Notes under the pieces: model-generated
Told to the model about the DNA's origin: nothing
Databases searched by the model: none
Seen by the model: the letters and a program-made list of their open reading frames with translations, nothing else
Position numbers and translations under genes: made by a program
Part shown: positions 1 through 5,739 of the stretch, piece by piece
Layout: each line of letters opens with the position of its first letter
Numbering within the stretch: the first letter of the stretch is position 1
Origin: Bacillota bacterium
Lineage (GTDB): Bacteria; Bacillota; Clostridia; Clostridiales; Clostridiaceae
NCBI GenBank assembly: GCA_023435985.1
Contig: JAEZKY010000144.1
Span: forward strand, 1-12,440
Length of the DNA stretch: 12,440 bases
Reading direction: 5' to 3'

Positions 1-2
1 AT

Positions 3-1241
3 GTAGAAGTTGTACTAGCTATAAACATGTGCCCGCAGGATACTGATGAGGTAAATAAACGAGTTTCTGAGATTGTAAAAAGTGTAAATGAATGTCTTCA
101 TAAAGACGCTAAAATGTTTTTAATTGAAAGTAATAGTGATAAAAATCCGGTTTCAGATAAACTTTGGAATTATATTCACGAAAGAGTTAACGAGCCTAGT
201 AAATTAGAAGATCTTTCAAAAACATTGAAAAGTTATCAAGATTATATATTGCGTGAATGTGATATAAAAATTAATTCTAGAATTGCAGAAATAGAAAATG
301 AAAAAGAAAATACTGAAGAGAGAGTTAAGGTCATAAAGGAATTTCTAGACGAAAAAGAAAGTATATTAAACGCTATAGAAGATGGTTTTGCTAAAATAAA
401 GCTAAAGACTGTAAGGCTTATAGGCAAATCTGATATAAAGATTAAAGAAGAGATAAGTAAGTATATATACGATGAAAGTAAATGGTCAATGAAAGAAGAA
501 ACCTTTGGATTAATGCAGCATTATTATGTTCCAAGGCTTACAAATAAAGAGACTGATATTTTGAACAATTATATTGAAGATGAAGTTGTTAATTTGGATA
601 GAATAGTTGATATTATGCTTAATGGTGAAATTTCTAAATTAAAAGAAAATGTTAATAGCAAAATTCCATCTTATGGTGAAGTAGTAGAAGGAGTTATAGA
701 AAAACATATAGGTGACAGCATAGAAAAAGCAGCAGGAGAAATATTTAGAAAAGCATACAAAGGGAATTCAGAGGAACTTGAAAGCGGTTATATAGGCAGT
801 AAAAATTTAAAGAAGCTTGCAAACACTTTTGAAATATCAGGTCAAGTGGATAAAAATAATAATTTAAATCATGTTCTGAAAACAATAAGGGCTACATCTT
901 TGAAAGGAATCACAGAATCATTAAGTGTATTTACAGATTCAATATTTTTCTTATATGATTCTTTAACTTGGCAGAAAAAGATAGAGGAAATATCAATGAA
1001 TGCTATAGATAAATGGGCAAATGATGTTGAAAGTGTCATAAGAAAATATCTTGATGAGTTAAAGGAAACTAGTAAAGAAGAAATATTAGCTTTGTTTAAT
1101 GAAATAAATGAAGAATTCAATCAAAGTAAACAAGAACTTGAAAATATAAGTTCAGAAGAATTAGTAAGATTAAAAAAGGAAATAGAATTTTTGTTATATA
1201 AATGTTTACTTATAACTATAAAGAAATCAGGTGAATCATAA
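3..1241 (+). CDS. 3' part of a helical protein, possibly the tail of a dynamin-like GTPase (5' end outside window)
   Basis: The frame is open from base 3 without a stop. The first ATG (27) has no ribosome binding site before it, so this is the C-terminal part of a longer protein rather than a gene starting at 27. The first visible residues (VEVVLAIN, then about 20 residues later AKMFLIESN) alternate like the last beta strands of a P-loop GTPase. The remaining ~350 residues are charged, Lys/Glu-rich and predicted helical, with likely coiled coil around residues 80-120 (counted from the ATG at 27) and again near the C-terminus. That arrangement, a GTPase end followed by a long helical stalk, resembles bacterial dynamin-like proteins, but the diagnostic P-loop lies outside the window. 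No signal peptide, Cys cluster or clear membrane segment is seen. The family call is tentative; the existence of the gene is secure. A weak hairpin (1248-1260) follows the stop. Confidence 0.8.
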   Translation, partial: VEVVLAINMCPQDTDEVNKRVSEIVKSVNECLHKDAKMFLIESNSDKNPVSDKLWNYIHERVNEPSKLEDLSKTLKSYQDYILRECDIKINSRIAEIENEKENTEERVKVIKEFLDEKESILNAIEDGFAKIKLKTVRLIGKSDIKIKEEISKYIYDESKWSMKEETFGLMQHYYVPRLTNKETDILNNYIEDEVVNLDRIVDIMLNGEISKLKENVNSKIPSYGEVVEGVIEKHIGDSIEKAAGEIFRKAYKGNSEELESGYIGSKNLKKLANTFEISGQVDKNNNLNHVLKTIRATSLKGITESLSVFTDSIFFLYDSLTWQKKIEEISMNAIDKWANDVESVIRKYLDELKETSKEEILALFNEINEEFNQSKQELENISSEELVRLKKEIEFLLYKCLLITIKKSGES

Positions 1242-1653
1242 AATATTCAAGGCAACCTTGGATCTGTTATTTATTTTCATATACCTAAGTTACTGATAAA
1301 TAAATTAATAACTATACTTGTACAATGAAAATGCATACATGTTTGATGGAGTTTATATATAGAATAATATCTATTTAAGTTAAACTTTTGTGTGTATCTA
1401 TACTAGAAATCATATACATTTTTGTGAAGCAGGCATTTGAAATTGAGCTGCTGAAAGTTATTAATGGGAGCTCGTTCCGTTTATTGCTTGTCACGAACTT
1501 GTTTCGGGAACATGCAGAAATGGATGCGAGCTCCCATTTAGAACTTTCCAGCGAAAATTTCATAAGTACTGTGGAATAAAAATGCATGTGATTTCGGTAA
1601 GTTACCACACAAGTCTAAAACAAAAGTTGTTTATATATAATTTTAGATTTGTT
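1242..1653. other. 412-bp gene-free region
   Basis: This is the gap between two genes whose 3' ends face each other. Its main content is the large inverted repeat at 1439-1561. Also seen are a short perfect dyad GGTAA-G-TTACC (1596-1606) and a 7-bp hairpin TCTAAAA/TTTTAGA (1614-1620 with 1640-1646). Neither is followed by a T-run on the strand where it could end transcription of alr. Short open frames exist on both strands, but they run through the inverted repeat, have no convincing ribosome binding site and do not look like protein. I see no clear terminator for either flanking gene. Confidence 0.6.
1439..1561. repeat. Large imperfect inverted repeat / structured element
   Basis: The core arms are perfect 12-mers: AATGGGAGCTCG (1463-1474) and CGAGCTCCCATT (1527-1538). 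Pairing continues outward after a 3x3 internal loop: GCTGAAAGTT (1450-1459) pairs with AACTTTcCAGC (1542-1552, one bulged C), and GAAATT (1439-1444) pairs with AATTTC (1556-1561). Inside the 52-base loop, GTTCC (1474-1478, sharing its first base with the core arm) can pair with GGAAC (1507-1511), and CGAA (1494-1497) with TTCG (1503-1506), so a branched fold is possible. By my count 1463-1538 is about 47% G+C, clearly above the AT-rich surroundings. There is no T-run after either arm, so it is not a typical terminator. It could be a dispersed palindromic intergenic repeat, a small mobile-element remnant (MITE-like) or a structured RNA; the sequence alone does not decide. Confidence 0.75.
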
Positions 1654-2817
1654 CTAGAGATAATTCCGCACGTTGAAGATTTTACCATCTTTTATGTAAA
1701 CTCTAGGTATTCTGTATTTAAGCATGCAAAGTATTTCATAATTAATTGTTCCCATAATTTCTGCAAAATCGTCTGCATTGAATTTTAGATTTTCTTGTTC
1801 ACCAAGAATTATTACTTCATCTCCAACTTTCACATTCTCTCCAATATCAGTAATATCTATCATACATTGGTCCATGCATATTCTGCCGACAATAGGAGCA
1901 AATTTTCCATTTATAATAACTTTGGCCTTTTTAGCTAATAATCTAGAATATCCATCTGCATAACCTATAGGCAGGGTAGCTATTAAACTTTTTCTTTCAG
2001 TTCTAAAGGTATTTCCATAACTTACATACATTCCTTCATCCATTTCTTGAACACGAGTTATTGTTGCTTTTAGTGTTAAAGCTGGTTTTAAAGAAAGATT
2101 TCCTTTTTTTACTTCATTAGATGGATAATAGCCATAAAGGATAATTCCAGCTCTTACTGCATCTAGGTAGGTTTCAGGCATATCCATTATTGCACCACTG
2201 TTTGATACATGCTTTAAAGGAATATCTATTCCAGCTTTTGCAAGCATTTTATTAAAATTTATGAATTTATTAAATTGCTCATGCGTATAGTCTTTATTTT
2301 CTTCATCAGAAGTGGAAAAATGTGTGAATATTCCAAGAACGTCTAAACCTTCAAGGGTGCATATTTCCACAACTGCAGCTAGTGCTTTTTCAGTTGGGAG
2401 AAATCCAATTCGTCCCATACCAGTGTCTAGAGCAATATGAATTTTAGCTTTTTTATTAAGGCTTAAAGCTTTTTTCGATAATTTCTTTGCATAATCTAAA
2501 TCATAAACTGTCTGTTCTAAATCATATTTTATTAATTCTTCGCCTAAATATAATGGTGTATAACCAAGTATCATAATAGGAGCTTTAATGTTATGATTTC
2601 TAAGTTCAATTCCCTCAGTTAATACGGCAACAGCAAGTCTGGATGCTCCGTTCTCGAGTAAGGTCGGAACTACGTCTAAACATCCATGTCCATAGCAGTC
2701 AGCTTTAACAACTGCAATTACATCTTTATTCTTAACTAAATTCTTTATATTTTTCATATTATAAGCAATTGCATTTAAATTTATTTCTGCATACACAGGT
2801 CTAAGTATTTTTTCCAT
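1654..2817 (-). CDS. alr: Alanine racemase
   Basis: This PLP-dependent cytoplasmic enzyme interconverts L- and D-alanine and supplies D-Ala for peptidoglycan. The 387-residue length is normal for the family. The fold-type III N-terminal barrel carries the PLP lysine in AVVKADCYGHG (Lys38). The phosphate/pyridine-contacting arginines appear in GMGRIGF (Arg136) and RAGIILYG (Arg222). The C-terminal domain has the second catalytic base in YVSYGNTF (Tyr267), followed by PIGYADGY and the GRICMDQ signature that shapes the active-site entrance. The ATG at 2817 is preceded on the minus strand by AGAGG, and the protein starts with the usual RPVYAEINL. It reads divergently from the hydrogenase genes and seems monocistronic in this window. 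A candidate promoter lies at 2871-2898. In many clostridia alr sits near antitoxin or spore genes, but none is visible here, so context adds little. Confidence 0.97.
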   Translation of the reverse strand: MEKILRPVYAEINLNAIAYNMKNIKNLVKNKDVIAVVKADCYGHGCLDVVPTLLENGASRLAVAVLTEGIELRNHNIKAPIMILGYTPLYLGEELIKYDLEQTVYDLDYAKKLSKKALSLNKKAKIHIALDTGMGRIGFLPTEKALAAVVEICTLEGLDVLGIFTHFSTSDEENKDYTHEQFNKFINFNKMLAKAGIDIPLKHVSNSGAIMDMPETYLDAVRAGIILYGYYPSNEVKKGNLSLKPALTLKATITRVQEMDEGMYVSYGNTFRTERKSLIATLPIGYADGYSRLLAKKAKVIINGKFAPIVGRICMDQCMIDITDIGENVKVGDEVIILGEQENLKFNADDFAEIMGTINYEILCMLKYRIPRVYIKDGKIFNVRNYL

Positions 2818-2870
2818 TTATCTAACCTCTTAATTATTCAAATTCTATTTATTTAAATTCATGTATTTAA

Positions 2871-2898
2871 AATATACGAATGACAATAAATTTTCCAA
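2871..2898 (-). promoter_or_regulatory. Candidate sigma-A promoter for alr
   Basis: Read on the minus strand, TTGGAA (2893-2898) and TATATT (2871-2876) are separated by 16 bp, matching 4/6 and 5/6 of the sigma-A consensus. A start near 2864 would give a ~45-nt leader before the alr ATG. In such AT-rich DNA matches of this quality also arise by chance, so this is a candidate only. Confidence 0.35.
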
Positions 2899-2925
2899 TA
2901 TATACATTGTAATAAAGCTATAGCG

Positions 2926-2975
2926 AAAAAAAAAGAACCACTAATATTAGAATTTGTATATGTGGTGGTTTTTAC
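2926..2975. terminator. Two-way terminator-like hairpin in the alr/hydC divergent region
   Basis: AACCAC (2936-2941) pairs with GTGGTT (2965-2970). The stem can be lengthened by A-T and G-T pairs to 2933-2973, with a ~23-base loop. A nine-A run precedes it (2926-2934) and a T-run follows (2969-2973), so it reads as hairpin plus U-tract on both strands, stronger on the minus strand (CTTTTTTTTT). It lies between the candidate divergent promoters of alr and hydC, where neither transcript would reach it. Confidence 0.5.
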
Positions 2976-2992
2976 TCTAGTTGTAATATTCT

Positions 2993-3021
2993 CAAATCTG
3001 TAAAGAGATAATACAGATTTG
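2993..3021. repeat. Perfect 10-bp dyad, possible operator
   Basis: CAAATCTGTA (2993-3002) and TACAGATTTG (3012-3021) are perfect inverted copies around a 9-base centre. No T-run follows on the plus strand. On the minus strand the sequence after the left arm is also not T-rich, so a terminator is unlikely. It lies ~30 bp upstream of a candidate hydC promoter, next to a 14-bp AT palindrome (3032-3045). A regulator-binding site is a reasonable guess; no known operator consensus is recognised. Confidence 0.5.
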
Positions 3022-3049
3022 AAAAAACTACATTTTTATAAAAATAGGT

Positions 3050-3077
3050 GCGACAGTTTTGTGGGTTTTTATGTAAT
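3050..3077 (+). promoter_or_regulatory. Candidate promoter for the hydCBA transcript
   Basis: GCGACA (3050-3055; matches the GACA half of TTGACA) and TGTAAT (3072-3077; 5/6 of TATAAT) are 16 bp apart. Transcription would start near 3084, just before the ribosome binding site of the small ORF at 3102 and ~218 nt before hydC. The -35 match is weak and other AT-rich pairs exist closer to hydC, so confidence is low. Confidence 0.3.
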
Positions 3078-3101
3078 AAATGTTAAAAAATAAAGGAGAA
3101 A

Positions 3102-3218
3102 ATGATTTCATGTAGAATATTAAATAAATGTGATTTAATGAATAAAACCTTATTAGAATTAGAAAACAAGCATATGAAATACAAAATGAATAACGTTTTA
3201 GATGATATAGATAGATGA
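3102..3218 (+). CDS. Possible 38-aa small ORF upstream of hydC
   Basis: This is a short frame of 38 codons plus stop, preceded by AAAGGAG (3092-3098) only three bases from the ATG, which is closer than usual. The predicted peptide starts MISCRILNKCDLMNKTLLEL and ends VLDDIDR. It is hydrophilic and charged, with two Cys, no signal peptide and no membrane segment. It resembles no family I know. It ends 83 bp before hydC and could be translated from the hydrogenase transcript, as a leader peptide or an independent small protein. The tight spacing and short length mean it could also be chance: an internal ATG at 3138 has no ribosome binding site, and a frame of this length is not rare in AT-rich DNA. 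Confidence 0.3.
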   Translation: MISCRILNKCDLMNKTLLELENKHMKYKMNNVLDDIDR

Positions 3219-3301
3219 ACTTTGATGGAAATCATGACTTGTTAGAGTCTTGATATAAAGGGGTATATGCCTAATTTTGCAATATGGGAAGGTGAAAAAT
3301 A

Positions 3302-3790
3302 ATGCTAAATCAAGATGAAAAGAAAAAATTGGATGATATTTTAATTTCTAATGATTTTAACAAAGCATCAATTATTACTATTATGCAGGAAGTCCAAAAA
3401 GAATATCGATATCTTCCAGAGGAGGTGCTGTGCTATGTTGCAGAAAAGCTTAAGATTAGTGAAGCTAAAGTATATAGTGTAGCAACTTTTTATGAAAACT
3501 TTTCTTTAGAACCAAAAGGAAAATATGTAGTGAAAATTTGTAATGGAACAGCGTGTCATGTGAGAAAGTCAGCACCAATATTAAATGAATTTAGAAATGA
3601 ATTAGGGCTTTCAGAGACTAAGGTTACAACAGATGATATGAATTTTACAGTAGAGACTGTATCGTGTCTTGGGGCATGCGGTCTAGCTCCAGTTTGCACA
3701 GTGAATGACGTAGTATATCCATCAATGACACCAGAGAAGGCAAAGCATATAATAAAGCAATTAAAGGAGGAGATAGCTAATGAAAATTAA
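3302..3790 (+). CDS. hydC: [FeFe] hydrogenase subunit HydC, NuoE-like [2Fe-2S] protein
   Basis: This is the small electron-transfer subunit of a multimeric NAD(H)-linked [FeFe] hydrogenase, homologous to NuoE of complex I. Its 162 residues fit the family. An N-terminal helical bundle (about 1-70, with the YRYLPEEVL and VATFYENF motifs typical of NuoE) is followed by a thioredoxin-like domain. That domain binds one [2Fe-2S] cluster through Cys80, Cys85, Cys122 and Cys126 (CNGTAC and CLGAC). The cluster is expected to pass electrons to or from the flavin subunit. The ATG at 3302 is preceded by GGAAGGTG at suitable distance. Its 3' end overlaps hydB by 11 bp, and the hydB ribosome binding site (AAAGGAGG) lies inside this gene, which indicates translational coupling. 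It is cytoplasmic, with no signal peptide. The assignment as HydC rather than complex I NuoE rests on the following hydB and hydA. Confidence 0.95.
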   Translation: MLNQDEKKKLDDILISNDFNKASIITIMQEVQKEYRYLPEEVLCYVAEKLKISEAKVYSVATFYENFSLEPKGKYVVKICNGTACHVRKSAPILNEFRNELGLSETKVTTDDMNFTVETVSCLGACGLAPVCTVNDVVYPSMTPEKAKHIIKQLKEEIANEN

Positions 3791-5660
3791 AACAAGAGAA
3801 GAATTAAATACTGTAACATCACAGTTTAAATTATCATTAGACAGCCAGTATAAACAGATATTAGTATGTGCAGGAACTGGATGTGTAGCAGGTGGTTCAT
3901 TAGATATTTACAAAAGATTGCGTGAAATAATAGAAGAAAAGGGACTTAAAGTTACTTTGGAGTTGCAAGAAGAACCACATGGTGACATGATAGGTTTAAA
4001 GAAAAGCGGATGTCATGGATTTTGCGAAATGGGACCATTACTAAGAATTGAACCAATGGGATGGCTATATATAAAGGTAAAAATAGATGATTGTGAAGAA
4101 ATTATTGAAAAAAGTATTATTTCAGATGAAGTTGTAGAGAGGTTAACCTATAAAGAAGGTGATAAATGCTATAGTAAACAGGAGGAAATTCCATTTTATG
4201 AAAAGCAGACTCGTGTGGCGTTAGAAAATTGCGGGCATATTAATGCAGAGTCAATTGAGGAATATTTAGCTGTTGGCGGATATAGTGCTACGGCTAAAGC
4301 TCTTTTTGACATGACTTCAGAAGAGATAGTGAAGGAAATATCAGAATCTTATCTTAGAGGAAGAGGTGGGGGAGGATTTATTACAGGTAAGAAATGGGAG
4401 CAGGTATTAAAGCAGACTGAGAGCGAAAAGTATATAGTATGTAATGGCGATGAAGGTGACCCAGGTGCATTTATGGATAGAAGCATGATGGAAGGTAATC
4501 CACATGGAGTGATTGAAGGGATGATAATAGCAGGTATTGCGGCTAAGGCACATCATGGATACATTTATGTTCGTGCAGAATATCCACTTGCAGTTAAAAG
4601 GTTACGAATAGCTATAGATCAAGCTATGGAAAAAGGGCTTTTAGGTGAAAATATCTTAAATTCCGGGTTCGATTTTGATTTGCATATAAATCAAGGAGCA
4701 GGAGCATTTGTATGTGGTGAGGGTAGTGCGTTAACAGCCTCAATTGAAGGAAGTCGTGGTATGCCAAGAGTAAAGCCACCAAGAACTGTAGAACAAGGTC
4801 TGTTTGGAAAGCCAACAGTACTTAATAATGTTGAAACATTTTGTAATGTTCCACAGATAATTAATAAAGGCGCTGAGTGGTACAAGACTATGGGGACAGA
4901 AAACAACTATGGAACTAAAGCTTTTGCCCTTACTGGAAACGTTAATAACACGGGTCTTATAGAAGTACCAATGGGAACAACTTTAAGAAAGGTAATCTTT
5001 GATATTGGTGGGGGAGTAAAGGATGGAGAATTCAAGGCAGTGCAGATTGGTGGTCCATCTGGCGGATGTCTTTGTCTTCATGCAAACCATCTTGATTTAC
5101 CTTTAGATTTTGATTCCTTAAAGAAAGTTGGTGCTATGATTGGCAGCGGTGGCTTAGTTGTTATGAATGATAAAAATTGCATGGTAGAGATGGCACGTTT
5201 CTTTATGAAATTTACTCAAAATGAATCCTGCGGTAAATGTATACCATGTAGAGAGGGTACAAAGAGAATGTTAGAATTACTCAATGAAATAGTAGAAGGC
5301 AGGGGAACATTAGAACATATTGATATGTTAGAGGAATTATGCGAGACAATTTCTGACACTGCACTTTGTGGACTTGGAAAGAGTGCAGCATTCCCTGTTA
5401 GGAGTACTTTAAAGTACTTTAGGGATGAATATATTGCTCATGTTGTAGATAAGAAATGCCCTGGCGGAGTGTGTAAAGCATTAATGTCCTATGAAATTGA
5501 CAAAGAGAAATGTAGAGGATGTTCAAAATGTGCTAGGATGTGCCCGGTACAAGCCATTTCTGGAGAGATAAAGAGCCCTTATACCATTGATAAATCAAAA
5601 TGTATTAAGTGTGGCAGTTGTATAGAGGGGTGTGCTTTTAAAGCAATTCAAATAGTTTAA
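3780..5660 (+). CDS. hydB: [FeFe] hydrogenase subunit HydB, NADH-binding flavo-iron-sulfur protein
   Basis: This subunit exchanges electrons with NAD(H) through FMN and is the likely bifurcation site of the complex. Domains in order: a thioredoxin-like [2Fe-2S] domain (about 25-115; Cys30, Cys35, Cys78, Cys82); a NuoF-type FMN/NAD(H) domain (about 140-480) with the glycine-rich RGRGGGGF (193-200) and GDEGDPGAFMDR (223-234); the NuoF [4Fe-4S] site (Cys484, Cys487, Cys490, then Cys530); and a C-terminal two-cluster ferredoxin domain (CRGCSKCARMCP at 578-589, CIKCGSCIEGC at 608-618). The C-terminal ferredoxin distinguishes HydB from plain NuoF and fits a ferredoxin-linked enzyme. At 626 residues it is full length. 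It overlaps hydC by 11 bp and has a strong AAAGGAGGAG site. A 79-bp gap, with no terminator, separates it from the preferred hydA start. The family is certain; bifurcation is inferred from subunit composition. Confidence 0.96.
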   Translation: MKIKTREELNTVTSQFKLSLDSQYKQILVCAGTGCVAGGSLDIYKRLREIIEEKGLKVTLELQEEPHGDMIGLKKSGCHGFCEMGPLLRIEPMGWLYIKVKIDDCEEIIEKSIISDEVVERLTYKEGDKCYSKQEEIPFYEKQTRVALENCGHINAESIEEYLAVGGYSATAKALFDMTSEEIVKEISESYLRGRGGGGFITGKKWEQVLKQTESEKYIVCNGDEGDPGAFMDRSMMEGNPHGVIEGMIIAGIAAKAHHGYIYVRAEYPLAVKRLRIAIDQAMEKGLLGENILNSGFDFDLHINQGAGAFVCGEGSALTASIEGSRGMPRVKPPRTVEQGLFGKPTVLNNVETFCNVPQIINKGAEWYKTMGTENNYGTKAFALTGNVNNTGLIEVPMGTTLRKVIFDIGGGVKDGEFKAVQIGGPSGGCLCLHANHLDLPLDFDSLKKVGAMIGSGGLVVMNDKNCMVEMARFFMKFTQNESCGKCIPCREGTKRMLELLNEIVEGRGTLEHIDMLEELCETISDTALCGLGKSAAFPVRSTLKYFRDEYIAHVVDKKCPGGVCKALMSYEIDKEKCRGCSKCARMCPVQAISGEIKSPYTIDKSKCIKCGSCIEGCAFKAIQIV

Positions 5661-5739
5661 GCATATCTTTATATATTAATTTCCTTCACGCTTTTTTAGT
5701 AATGAGAAATATATAATAACAGAAAGGATGATAAGAACT

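Noticed and set aside
1248..1260. Hairpin CAAGG-CAA-CCTTG right after the first gene as terminator
   Set aside because: Only 5 bp with a 3-base loop and no T-run follows; too weak to call.
1310..1322. 13-base sequence AACTATACTTGTA shared with 7692-7704 at the receiver promoter
   Set aside because: In 12 kb of AT-rich DNA exact 13-base repeats are expected by chance, and the copy at 1310 lacks a good -35 box.
1388..1579. A 63-codon open frame on the plus strand (and an overlapping one on the minus strand) in the gap after the first gene
   Set aside because: Both run through the large inverted repeat, have no ribosome binding site at a proper distance, and the predicted residues do not look like a protein.
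3081..3097. Possible Rex (redox repressor) site TGTTAA-N4-TAAAGG before hydC
   Set aside because: Only the left half matches the TTGTTAA-N4-TTAACAA consensus; the right half is poor.
4624..4906. Antisense open frames inside hydB (and similar ones inside hydA, alr and the first gene)
   Set aside because: They are shadows of highly conserved coding sequence on the other strand, with no ribosome binding site or family resemblance.
5712..5717. A perfect TATAAT just before hydA, suggesting an internal promoter
   Set aside because: No -35 box at 16-18 bp, and transcription would start at the hydA ribosome binding site, leaving no room for normal initiation.
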